From positions 2,976,001 through 3,040,000 of the forward strand of contig NZ_AP027922.1 in NCBI RefSeq assembly GCF_030296835.1: 64,000 nucleotides of DNA. The letters are read 5' to 3'. Shown piece by piece: positions 48,481 to 56,058 of this stretch; position 1 is the stretch's first letter, and each line of letters starts with the position of its first letter. The notes under the pieces are model-generated. The model had not been told where the DNA came from. It ran no database searches and saw only the letters and a list, made by a program, of their open reading frames with translations. A program made the position numbers and the translations under genes. This DNA is from Pseudoalteromonas sp. MM1. GTDB lineage: Bacteria; Pseudomonadota; Gammaproteobacteria; Enterobacterales; Alteromonadaceae.

Positions 48481-48864
48481 ATGGATTACGAAAACACCTT
48501 TTTAAATCAATCACAACAAACTGCACTGCAACAAGCACTAGTTAATAGCAAGCTTTTAAGCTGTCTTTCAGTAAAGAGTGAAGATGTGCCTTCGCTTGAG
48601 CAACAAGCTTATGGGGTTATCGCAGTTATGCTTTATCGCTTTAATTTACAAAAAATAAAATGGTCGTCATTTTTAAAAACAGCAATAAATTTAGCCACCA
48701 ATACCTGCCAATGGTTAACCACCGAACTAGCAAGATGCCAGCAAGAATACAAAGCCCAAACAAACGACGCTGTAATAGTTGAACAAAGTGCATTTTTTAA
48801 CGGCGTTTTTAGTGAAGAACTCACTTATATTAATGCATTACTAAGTACTGACACGCAAACTTAA
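48481..48864 (+). CDS. Small hypothetical protein
   Basis: The ATG at 48481 gives 127 residues; an earlier in-frame start at 48430 adds 17 unlikely residues. Mostly helical and Gln/Ala-rich (NQSQQTALQQALVNSKLL), with two Cys. I recognise no family. Weak ribosome site. Coding is likely because the frame is long, but confidence is moderate. Confidence 0.5.
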   Translation: MDYENTFLNQSQQTALQQALVNSKLLSCLSVKSEDVPSLEQQAYGVIAVMLYRFNLQKIKWSSFLKTAINLATNTCQWLTTELARCQQEYKAQTNDAVIVEQSAFFNGVFSEELTYINALLSTDTQT

Positions 48865-49019
48865 TATTATTGCAAAGCATAAGTAAAATAACTTTTTAGT
48901 TAATAGCTGTGCTTATTATCCTCAAACGTCTATCGGTACGTAAATTGCTGTTATTAATATTCTTATTTTAATAGAGAATACCTCATAGCTATGCCGCTAT
49001 TAAATAAAAGGAGAACATA

Positions 49020-49115
49020 ATGAGTAATAAACAGCTAGTAACGACACTAGGTATTGGAGCGGGCGCTGCAAGAATGGCCGTACGTTACGTACTAGACAAG
49101 CGCAAGTCAAAGTGA
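49020..49115 (+). CDS. 31-residue small ORF with strong ribosome binding site
   Basis: ATG at 49020 with AAAGGAG 7 bp upstream; TGA at 49113-49115. The predicted peptide starts MSNKQLVTTLGIGAG and ends in a basic tail (DKRKSK). It has a hydrophobic middle that could be a short amphipathic or membrane helix. A stem-loop follows at 49127-49152. No family recognised. Confidence 0.5.
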   Translation: MSNKQLVTTLGIGAGAARMAVRYVLDKRKSK

Positions 49116-49126
49116 GTCAACATTTA

Positions 49127-49152
49127 GCCTAGTGCATTTAAACACACTAGGC
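49127..49152. terminator. Hairpin between small ORF and Vgb-like gene
   Basis: GCCTAGTG (49127-49134) pairs with CACTAGGC (49145-49152). It sits between convergent genes. No long T tract follows, so it is a probable terminator only. Confidence 0.5.
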
Positions 49153-49182
49153 ACGGCAACTCAATATAACTTGCAAAAACAG

Positions 49183-50415
49183 TTACTTATACCAAGTAAT
49201 TTCGGCTAATTGATTGGTCGCTGTTTGATGAATAATGAGGCCGTTATTACCCATACGCATGTGCCTAATTAGGCCAGAGTAAACGCCTTCTTTACTGGGG
49301 ATTTGCCAGCTCTGCATGGTTTCGGTATTAAGATCAAACCTTACAAGCGTTTCAGGGCGCTTGGCCGACTCATTAAACCAAATAGCGTTATCGGCATATT
49401 CAATGGCATACGGGTGGCTGTTTTTACCACTTGGGTTATCCCACTGTGTTATTTTACCGTTTTTGGGGTTATAGCGGCCAAGTTTACCCATGCCAGAGTT
49501 TACATAAAACACCATATCATCAGGTGTAATAGCAAGGCGCCTAGTGTGGGTTTTAGCACCTGGGAGTTTTATTTCGCTAAGCGCCATGGTGTTTTTATCA
49601 ACTTTAACCAAACAATTGCTACCATTACACGACACCCACGGCGTCCCGTTTGAATCAAGCTTTATACCATAGGGCCGTGAGCCTTTAGTGGGTAAAGTAG
49701 CCAGTTTAATATCACCACTTTTTGGGTCTAACTTGCCAACCATGTTGCTGTGCTGCAGGGTAAACCAAAAAATACCTGCGTTATCAAACACGCCAGTATG
49801 CGGGTCTCGGGCGTTTTTATCAGGCATTTTATACACTTTAAATTTTTCGGTTGTTAAATCTAAATACCCAACCGTGCCATTTTTATTACCTAAAAACCAA
49901 GGGGTTTGGTTTTTATCAAGCGATACACTGTGTGCATACGTACCACTTGGCAACGTGTACTCTTTCATCTCACCGGTTTTAGGGTTTAACCTGCCTAAAA
50001 TATTGCCCCACTGGCCAACCCACCAAATAAGCCCGTTTTTACCTTGCACAGGATCGCGAGCGCGCTGCCCAAGCGTAGGCACTTGCCAGTATTTAAAGCT
50101 AAGTTTTAAATCGCCTTTAACCACCGTTGACTCGCGCTTAGTGTTAACAGGGTAATGCTTTGCCAAATACGTGCTTATATCTTTACTAAGGGCCGTGCCT
50201 TCCCCTGTATCAACCATATAGCCTATGAGTGTTTGCCAATCCGCTTGGCTATAACCCGCACTGCGCTCTAGGTTATTTAAACTATGGCAACTGGCACAAA
50301 GCTGCTCAACTAATACCCCTGGCTCATTACTCAATACAGGCAGCGGGGCAGCTAAAGCCCCTAGCGTAGCCATTACAGCAACGTGTTTATTAAATAAAAA
50401 TCGATTTTTACGCAT
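49183..50415 (-). CDS. Fusion of a c-type heme domain and a Vgb-like beta-propeller
   Basis: 410 residues. A signal peptide (about 1-29) precedes a single heme motif CASCH (residues 40-44) and a small helical region. From about residue 110 onward, streptogramin lyase (Vgb)-type blades are seen: LGRLNPKTGEMKEYTLP, VGKLDPKSGDIKLATLP, LGRYNPKNGKITQWDNP. A cytochrome plus propeller suggests a periplasmic electron-transfer or ligand-sensing protein and not an antibiotic lyase. Strong ribosome site (GGGAGGAGG). Confidence 0.82.
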   Translation of the reverse strand: MRKNRFLFNKHVAVMATLGALAAPLPVLSNEPGVLVEQLCASCHSLNNLERSAGYSQADWQTLIGYMVDTGEGTALSKDISTYLAKHYPVNTKRESTVVKGDLKLSFKYWQVPTLGQRARDPVQGKNGLIWWVGQWGNILGRLNPKTGEMKEYTLPSGTYAHSVSLDKNQTPWFLGNKNGTVGYLDLTTEKFKVYKMPDKNARDPHTGVFDNAGIFWFTLQHSNMVGKLDPKSGDIKLATLPTKGSRPYGIKLDSNGTPWVSCNGSNCLVKVDKNTMALSEIKLPGAKTHTRRLAITPDDMVFYVNSGMGKLGRYNPKNGKITQWDNPSGKNSHPYAIEYADNAIWFNESAKRPETLVRFDLNTETMQSWQIPSKEGVYSGLIRHMRMGNNGLIIHQTATNQLAEITWYK

Positions 50416-50726
50416 AACCTCCTCCCTTTTTTAATATTAAAGCATAGGGCGAAAGTGTTTACTATGTGAGCGATTAGGGAGTTTCTTAACTCAGACTGAG
50501 TGTTTGAGTTATTCTCTATGTAGTACATAAATAAATTGTTATTTAGTAAAGTGAGAGCGTACAGAGAAATTGAAATTAGCTCTATGTATATAAAGTAATG
50601 AGGCAGGCTTAAAAGCTAGGATTTGTTCAGGCTAATTATATAGCCTGAAGCTAAGTACAAAGTCAGCTAATTTCAGAAACTATTAAAGTCAAAGTATGAT
50701 TATACAAATAGAAATTATGTTATTTT
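50416..50726. other. 310-bp intergenic region with one hairpin
   Basis: Between the Vgb-like gene start (leftward promoter) and the end of tai4. It holds a perfect 8-bp hairpin (TCAGGCTA 50627-50634 / TAGCCTGA 50641-50648). The hairpin lies downstream of tai4 without a T tract. No gene seen. Confidence 0.45.
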
Positions 50727-51080
50727 TTACGATTCAATAATTTTTTGAATTTGCTTTATAAAGCTGGGATCTTTCTCAAGAAAAAAACATTTTGCTAACT
50801 GTAAATCTACCTTTTGCTTAGTTTTTATTTGTGGAGAGTAACTCTTTACTAAGAGTGCAACTCGTTGAAATTTATCTGCTGAATAACTGCTCATTTCAAC
50901 AATACCACCAGTTATTTTACTTATATCACTTGTAGGAATATCATTTTCTTTAAAATACCAAAAAAAACAATTCGCACTAGCAAATTCCATAAGCGGCTGA
51001 TTATTTTCTTCAGCCGAAGCTGTACATGAGAAATTAGCGAATGATAAAAGAGCGAGGCCAAAAACTCTAAATTTTAGCAT
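50727..51080 (-). CDS. tai4: Tai4-like immunity protein of a type VI amidase effector
   Basis: Started at the ATG at 51080, whose A overlaps the effector stop (TAATG). The 117-residue protein has a signal peptide (VFGLALLSFANFSC region), so it should reach the periplasm, as expected of a protein that blocks a peptidoglycan amidase. Size, location and the small helical fold match Tai4. I assign it mainly because it directly follows a Tae4-like gene. Confidence 0.75.
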   Translation of the reverse strand: MLKFRVFGLALLSFANFSCTASAEENNQPLMEFASANCFFWYFKENDIPTSDISKITGGIVEMSSYSADKFQRVALLVKSYSPQIKTKQKVDLQLAKCFFLEKDPSFIKQIQKIIES

Positions 51081-51565
51081 TATGTTGCTTCCCAAAATAA
51101 AACTTTATTCGATTGACTACCATAACCTTGATAGACACATTGACTCCCATCCCATAAGTCCGCGTGACCAGTAGCATCAGACCAGCCATTTACTTCATAG
51201 ATAATAATCCCTTTACGGCCACTCATTTCATGTTCATATATCGCGGGCGTGAATACCTCTGGCTTTCCATACTTCTCAGTTAAATATTTAATTAGCACCT
51301 TAACTCGAAAAATATACCAATTTTTATTCTTACCAGAAGATACTTGCCCTTCAAATTTACCATTTGGGCCAATAGACTTGTAGTAAGGGATTTTATGTGT
51401 AGAGCCAGCACTGTTTAACGCTAAAGAAATACGTGTAGCGCATGCATTATTAAAAACCCCGATGTCGTGATTGAGTTCAACTTTACCACCTATTTTTTTA
51501 AAAACAGCTGGCGCAGGGAGGGCTGGATAATTGTTTTTGAGGGTATTCCAATTAGGTAAATTCAT
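51080..51565 (-). CDS. tae4: Tae4-family type VI secretion amidase effector
   Basis: Started at the ATG at 51565 (MNLPNWNTLKNNYP), preceded by AAGGA. The 161-residue protein lacks a signal peptide, as expected for a type VI cargo. It has NNACATRISLALN with nucleophile C42 and NGWSDATGHADLWDG with His134 and acidic residues. This is the NlpC/P60-like amidase pattern of Tae4, which cleaves peptidoglycan peptide stems in neighbouring cells. No type VI structural genes are present in the window. Confidence 0.85.
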   Translation of the reverse strand: MNLPNWNTLKNNYPALPAPAVFKKIGGKVELNHDIGVFNNACATRISLALNSAGSTHKIPYYKSIGPNGKFEGQVSSGKNKNWYIFRVKVLIKYLTEKYGKPEVFTPAIYEHEMSGRKGIIIYEVNGWSDATGHADLWDGSQCVYQGYGSQSNKVLFWEAT

Positions 51566-51971
51566 AATAGTTAATTCCTTTTTAAGCTCTATTAATTTAG
51601 TACCCAATTTAAACAATTTGGATTGAAAAGTAAACTAACAACTTTAACTAAACGACTATTAGACTTAGAAATAATTAGGTAAGTGTAATAAGAATCAAAG
51701 TCCCCCATTAAGCTTAATTCTTAAAGCAGCTTTGGGGTTTATTGGTGGTAGAGGCGTATGTAGAGCATTTTTGTAAAACTTTTAGCTATTACCCAACACG
51801 CCAGCAAGCTAAGCGCCTACAGGTAATTGCATCTATATTTATTATGGTTATTACATTGGCTTTGCGTTGGATTTCGCTTCACTCAAACCTACGGTTGTTG
51901 CCTGCCTACAAGCTTGCGTATAATGCCCGCATTCTGGCTGTATGTATTAGCCGCTAATTTGGATTTTAATA
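51566..51971. other. Intergenic region with possible degraded sequence
   Basis: About 400 bp upstream of the 51972 gene and of tae4. A 71-residue frame (51742-51957, TTG start) and one overlapping frame look spurious. Around 51862-51893 there is a stretch resembling an extragenic palindrome-derived repeat (GTTGGATTTCGCTTCACTC). No convincing gene seen. Confidence 0.35.
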
Positions 51972-52280
51972 ATGAAAAAACTCTCTGCAGTGCAAGTAAA
52001 ACAACAAGCACTTGTGCTTAATGTGGCCGATAAACTCGAAGCACAAGGCCGCGAAGAAATCCCTGGTATGTTGCAGTGCTGGTTTGATGTGGAATATCAC
52101 TTATTTCCAAGTTCACTACTGCTTTGTTTTCAGTTTGAAAACGAGCAAACATTAGCAGCCGCAGAACCTGATTTATTAAAATGGCAAAAGCGTTTAAGCG
52201 GCGCAATGCTTAAAAAAGGCGTAATTTTAAAAGATATGCGTAAACACTTAGTGTTTACCTTAAAAGGGCCTGATGATTAA
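51972..52280 (+). CDS. Small conserved-looking protein
   Basis: 102 residues starting MKKLSAVQVKQQAL; the protein is acidic to neutral with KGVILKDMRKHLVFTLKGPDD at the end. I recognise no named family, but length, AAG-rich N-terminus and a terminator after it support a real gene. Ribosome site is weak (GGATTTTAATA). Confidence 0.6.
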   Translation: MKKLSAVQVKQQALVLNVADKLEAQGREEIPGMLQCWFDVEYHLFPSSLLLCFQFENEQTLAAAEPDLLKWQKRLSGAMLKKGVILKDMRKHLVFTLKGPDD

Positions 52281-52346
52281 TAAGAGGTTTTTTAAAGGGT
52301 ATAAAGCATTACGCTCGTATTACCGAAGCGCATAAAACCATAATGG

Positions 52347-52377
52347 AAAGCAGTTGCATTACTGCAACTGCTTTTTA
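52347..52377 (+). terminator. Strong terminator
   Basis: AAAGCAGTTGCA (52347-52358) pairs with TGCAACTGCTTT (52363-52374), followed by TTTATT. It ends the 51972 gene. Confidence 0.85.
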
Positions 52378-52414
52378 TTAAAACTTAAAGTAGAACCCAT
52401 AGAGGTCAAATTCG

Positions 52415-52563
52415 TCTTTTTTTATCAGCAAGTAATTGATCATTGAGCAATACGAATGTACTTCAATATTAAAACGAAGGCTTGCTTCAATGCAGTATAA
52501 AAAACACTTCAAACCCTCATCATTCAAAAAGGTGTTTTCACGCCCTTCTCAACGTTTCATTAC
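52415..52563 (-). pseudogene. Decayed N-terminal fragment of a RAYT (Y1 transposase) gene
   Basis: Minus-strand translation aligns with the intact RAYT at 54792-55766: residues matching VMNRG-GRENTFL, CFLYCIEASLRFNIEVHSYC. It carries an in-frame TGA after VMKR, at least one residue deletion, and loss of the catalytic HYH region (NYLLIKK where the intact copy has NHYHLLIK). It is a dead scar. Confidence 0.85.
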
Positions 52564-52581
52564 ACAGTTAAACGTAGCTGG

Positions 52582-53784
52582 CTAATCAACAAGCTCCCGT
52601 ATACCTTCATTATAGTAGTCAATGTTTTGTTTTCGATACTCATTAGGAATGTCGCCCACAATACTTTTAAACACGCGGTTAAAAGTGGCAAGAGAAGAAA
52701 AGCCACTCTCAAGTGCTATGCTTAAAATACTCCACTCTTTGGCCTGATCGTTTATTAATAACTTTTTTGCATATTCAACGCGGTATTGGTTAATAAATAA
52801 ATTAAAGTTAGCCGCTTTATAGTGATAGCGGATTGCTCGACTAACTTTGTACTCAGGCACCATTAACGCTTGTGCAAAATCTGAAATTTTGAGGTTAGCT
52901 TGTAAGTAAAGCTGCTGCTCATTGATAAGCTTTGTAATACCAACTATCAATTCAGGCTCTACATCTTGATTGCTGTTTTCATTTAGATTACTCGTGTCAT
53001 TGTTAATAGTGCCCATATCATCTTCTTGCTTAAGCGCTTGGTTATTTATCACTCTTGCTTGAAGGGCTATGACTACTTGCATCGCTAATGTAATTAAAAG
53101 TGCAGATGAAGTTATGATTATGGGGTTATACAGCTCTATTTCAGCCGCACTAAAAATAAATTTAGGAAAAATACTTGCATTAAACACAGCTAAAACCCAA
53201 GCGCTCCCAAAGATGACTGATTGCATTTTTTGTGACTGTGTTTTTTTACTATAACCTCTAAACGCCTCCCAAAAAGAAAGCGCAAGGATACTTGATGAGA
53301 GCAATATGGTGACCTCATTCACCCCTTGCTTTAAGCGCCACATTATATCACTGGTAGGTAAAGGCTGAGGATCAAGGCTCACTAAGTAGTGCCATGTTTG
53401 ATTAAACATGATCAAGCCGGCAATGGTTGCAGCAAAAGTCACATGCCTGCGGGAAATTGGCGCATGCTCACGAAATAACGTTCTTGCAATCAGCCATGAA
53501 ACATTACATGTTGCGCAAGTGAACAACCCAATTAGATATTGATACGCGCCAATACTTTGCGCACTGAGCTTTTGTGCTGCCACCATACAAAGGGAGCCAC
53601 AAAATATCACAAATAAATAATGAACCTGCTGCTTATCTTTTTTCAGCGTATTTAAAAACATTAACCCCATACAAACAAAAAGAAGAAGATAATAAGGGGA
53701 ATAATTTTGCATAATAGCGTGCTCTAAAAATGACGTTTTAACCAACAACGTGGCCTGAATTACATGGTACAAATTAACATGCAT
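52582..53784 (-). CDS. AraC-family regulator with membrane-spanning N-terminal region
   Basis: 400 residues. The N-terminal half has about seven hydrophobic segments (from PYYLLLFVCMGLMFLN), like membrane-bound AraC regulators. The C-terminal half is an AraC DNA-binding domain: LKISDFAQALMVPEYKVSRAIRYHYKAANFNLFINQYRVEYAKKLL, then IALESGFSSLATFNRVFKSIVGDIPNEYRKQ. The start is uncertain (53784 or an internal ATG at 53712). It is divergent from the DUF2306 gene, with a palindrome between them. Confidence 0.85.
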   Translation of the reverse strand: MHVNLYHVIQATLLVKTSFLEHAIMQNYSPYYLLLFVCMGLMFLNTLKKDKQQVHYLFVIFCGSLCMVAAQKLSAQSIGAYQYLIGLFTCATCNVSWLIARTLFREHAPISRRHVTFAATIAGLIMFNQTWHYLVSLDPQPLPTSDIMWRLKQGVNEVTILLSSSILALSFWEAFRGYSKKTQSQKMQSVIFGSAWVLAVFNASIFPKFIFSAAEIELYNPIIITSSALLITLAMQVVIALQARVINNQALKQEDDMGTINNDTSNLNENSNQDVEPELIVGITKLINEQQLYLQANLKISDFAQALMVPEYKVSRAIRYHYKAANFNLFINQYRVEYAKKLLINDQAKEWSILSIALESGFSSLATFNRVFKSIVGDIPNEYRKQNIDYYNEGIRELVD

Positions 53785-53856
53785 GTTGGCAAAAAAACTT
53801 TGTTAGTGAATGTGTCTATACCGCCCTAGCTAATTAAAAAAAATTATCAATATATC

Positions 53857-53885
53857 GTTGCTCAAATTCCGAATTTGAGAAGCAA
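53857..53885. promoter_or_regulatory. Near-perfect palindrome between AraC-type and DUF2306 genes
   Basis: CTCAAATTC (53861-53869) and GAATTTGAG (53871-53879) flank a single base, extended by TTG and AGCAA on the outside. A candidate operator for the adjacent AraC-type regulator. Confidence 0.45.
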
Positions 53886-53939
53886 TCACCATGAAAGTCT
53901 TTATATTTGGGCTATTGAAAATACTTTTTGGAAAAGCAC

Positions 53940-54749
53940 ATGTTAATGCAAACAATAAAAAAAACGCCCAATGAGCTACTTGAGATGAGCAAAAAAATGT
54001 GGTTCACGTGCCTGTTGATGGCACAAATCTGCTTTGTTATTTACCTCGCCTTGGGATACGGGCTGACGGGGGTCACTACGGGAATATCTGGCTGGGGTCG
54101 TCTAAATAGCACCGCCTATGTTGCCAGCGATCCCACTGGTAATTCAATGTACGCGCTGCATGTGTTACTCGCCATCGTGATGATAATTGGTGGTAGCTTA
54201 CAGCTAATACCTGCAATAAGAGCAAAGTATACTAAGTTTCACCGCTACAATGGTCGCGTGTTCGTAATGTTAGCCTGTACCATCTCTTTAGCAGGTATGT
54301 ACCTTATGATAGCCAGAGGAACCGTTGGCAACACCTCGATGCATGCGTTGACTATGCTTGGTGGTTGCGTGGTTATTTTAGCGAGTATATTAACCATACA
54401 AACAGCCAGAAAGCGGAATATCACTAAACATAAAATTTGGGCGATACGTTTATACCTTGCAGCAAACGGCGTTTTATTTTTTAGGCTGATGATTTTTGCC
54501 TGGTTTTTAATATTCGGCTCACTAGGAATTGATACTGCAACGTTTACAGGTCCAACCGTGCTAACTATTAGCGTATGTTCTTATATTGTGCCGCTACTTA
54601 TAGCTGAGTTAGTCAGGTATGCAGGTAAAACGTCTAATAGAGTAATAATAATCCTCACCGCTGCTTTAATGATGTTGATATCCATTGTATTTTTAGTCGG
54701 CTTATTTGGTGTAGTGTTTGCAAGTTGGTACCCAGCGATAGTTAGCTAA
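53940..54749 (+). CDS. DUF2306 integral membrane protein
   Basis: ATG at 53940 (or 53946) with GGA upstream; an in-frame TTG lies at 53928. The 269-residue protein has about seven transmembrane helices and the DUF2306 pattern: ALHVLLAIVMIIGGSLQLIPAIR ... KFHRYNGRVFVMLACTISLAGMYLM, and NITKHKIWAIRLYLA. Conserved His residues at helix ends may bind a cofactor such as heme. Function unknown. Its divergent AraC-type neighbour may control it. Confidence 0.85.
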   Translation: MLMQTIKKTPNELLEMSKKMWFTCLLMAQICFVIYLALGYGLTGVTTGISGWGRLNSTAYVASDPTGNSMYALHVLLAIVMIIGGSLQLIPAIRAKYTKFHRYNGRVFVMLACTISLAGMYLMIARGTVGNTSMHALTMLGGCVVILASILTIQTARKRNITKHKIWAIRLYLAANGVLFFRLMIFAWFLIFGSLGIDTATFTGPTVLTISVCSYIVPLLIAELVRYAGKTSNRVIIILTAALMMLISIVFLVGLFGVVFASWYPAIVS

Positions 54750-54757
54750 CGTACTTA

Positions 54758-54793
54758 AAGAACATAAATGGGGTCAAGAACATAAATGGGGTC
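54758..54793 (+). repeat. Two 18-bp tandem direct copies ending at the RAYT element edge
   Basis: AAGAACATAAATGGGGTC occurs at 54758-54775 and again at 54776-54793. The second copy runs into the left inverted repeat of the RAYT element. Confidence 0.8.
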
Positions 54794-55836
54794 AAATCTT
54801 GACTTCAGACATCAAACAATCTCGAAGTTTTTCCAATTGTAATTTAACCTTTTCATCTTCAACCATTAATTTATTCAACCTACCTACAGCTTTCGATATC
54901 GCCGAATAATGCTCAACATTAAAAACAGCTGCTAATGCCTGCAAATTTAACCCCGTTAAATCTTGGCATAATTTAATAGCAAACCAGCGTGGTAAATTTT
55001 TCTCTTTTCGCCCTTTTTTAACCGTTATAATCTCATTAACCTCAACATTAAAGTATTGAGCTAAGTAAGCTATAACTTCATCTGCTGAGCGATTTTTACT
55101 AACAAGCTTTCTTTCGCTATCAGGCTTGGCAATGTAGTCTTTTATATTTTCAATAAAGTCCTCACAACCTAAAACCGACAATAACTTTTTAGCACTATAA
55201 AAAGCGCTTATTTCTTTATTATTTTCATATTCAACAAACTGTTTGTACGCAGCATATTTACGCTTTTTTCCTTGAAGCGAAAATATAAAGTCTCGAACTA
55301 ACCATTTCGGTGTCGCCGCTTTTTTGATGAAGGCTGAGTAGCTAGACCATTTATAGTCAATGAGTTCATCGACTAGCGGTGTACTTGCTTCTATAGGGTT
55401 ACGATGTATATAACGGCTAACATGGAGTAAGTAATTATCAGCATCCACCAACACCGCTTTGTAGCGACCTCTAAACAGTGCACCATCTGTATTATGGGTT
55501 CGGTTAAAGTATTGAGTATAAAGGCCATTAATATGCTTCATGGCTCGGCCTAAATTTGCATCAGGGGTTTTGATTAGCAGGTGGTAATGATTGGTCATTA
55601 AACAATAAGAATGCACTTCAATATTAAAGCGAAGGCTTGCTTGCTCAATACAATATAAAAAGTACTTAAAGTCGTCATCGCTCAAAAAGGTATTTTCACG
55701 CCCTCTTCCCCGATTCATTACATGATAAAACGCATTCTCATACTCTATTCGCAGCGGCCTAGACATAGTAATTCACTCAATGAGTAGTAATCTATAAATC
55801 TAGACCTTTGAAGTCTGAAGTCAAGATTTGACCCCA
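54787..55836. mobile_element. RAYT element bounded by 24-bp perfect inverted repeats
   Basis: Left repeat 54787-54810 and right repeat 55813-55836 are perfect reverse complements (24 bp) and flank the transposase-like gene closely. The left repeat is immediately preceded by a tandem duplication of its outer end. This is the arrangement expected of a self-contained RAYT cassette or a Y1-transposase-mobilised unit. Confidence 0.8.
54792..55766 (-). CDS. REP-associated tyrosine transposase (RAYT) with C-terminal DnaA-like HTH
   Basis: The 324-residue protein has a Y1/HUH transposase domain: NAFYHVMNRGRGRENTF, HSYCLMTNHYHLLIKT with the HUH motif HYH, and LFRGRYKAVLVDADNYLLHVSRYIHRNPIEA with the conserved Tyr region. 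The C-terminal part (RSADEVIAYLAQYFNVEVNEI ... AAVFNVEHYSAISKAVGRL) resembles the DnaA C-terminal DNA-binding fold, a known RAYT variant. Its stop lies inside the left inverted repeat. RAYTs are linked to REP sequences and have single-strand cleavage activity. Confidence 0.93.
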   Translation of the reverse strand: MSRPLRIEYENAFYHVMNRGRGRENTFLSDDDFKYFLYCIEQASLRFNIEVHSYCLMTNHYHLLIKTPDANLGRAMKHINGLYTQYFNRTHNTDGALFRGRYKAVLVDADNYLLHVSRYIHRNPIEASTPLVDELIDYKWSSYSAFIKKAATPKWLVRDFIFSLQGKKRKYAAYKQFVEYENNKEISAFYSAKKLLSVLGCEDFIENIKDYIAKPDSERKLVSKNRSADEVIAYLAQYFNVEVNEIITVKKGRKEKNLPRWFAIKLCQDLTGLNLQALAAVFNVEHYSAISKAVGRLNKLMVEDEKVKLQLEKLRDCLMSEVKI

Positions 55837-55840
55837 ATGG

Positions 55841-55999
55841 TCCCCATTAGAGGAATTGCAAGAGGATCTGGACGAATGGATGATTTATTATAATAATGAC
55901 CGAACTCATCAAGGAAAAATATGCTGTGGCAGAACGCCATTAGAAACTTTAATAGATGGAAAATTGATCTGGGCTGAGAAAAATTTAGCTCAAATCTAA
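55841..55999 (+). pseudogene. 3' remnant of an integrase-core (DDE) IS transposase
   Basis: Plus-strand frame reads LEELQEDLDEWMIYYNNDRTHQG, then CCGRTPLETLIDGKLIWAEKNLAQI and stop at 55997-55999. This is the conserved C-terminal end of IS3/IS481-type transposases. Everything 5' is gone and replaced by the RAYT element's right end, so it is a truncated scar. Confidence 0.85.
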
Positions 56000-56000
56000 A

Positions 56001-56036
56001 CTGACAGTCACCGATTAAAAAACGGGTAACTGTCAG
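56001..56036. repeat. 8-bp inverted repeat, probable IS right-end remnant
   Basis: CTGACAGT (56001-56008) and ACTGTCAG (56029-56036) directly follow the transposase remnant and probably derive from the IS terminal region. Confidence 0.5.
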
Positions 56037-56058
56037 ATCAAGTCTGAGCTAGTACACA

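Larger units (their letters stand above)
52281..52581. other. Intergenic region with terminator and RAYT fragment
   Basis: Holds the terminator at 52347-52377 and the decayed transposase fragment at 52415-52563. No other gene seen. Confidence 0.5.

Noticed and set aside
51742-51957. 71-residue frame with TTG start
   Set aside because: No family recognition, weak ribosome site, overlapping second frame; sequence resembles extragenic repeat remnants.
53891-53974. 27-codon frame overlapping the DUF2306 start
   Set aside because: Weak ribosome site and overlap with the next gene; could be a leader peptide but evidence is insufficient.
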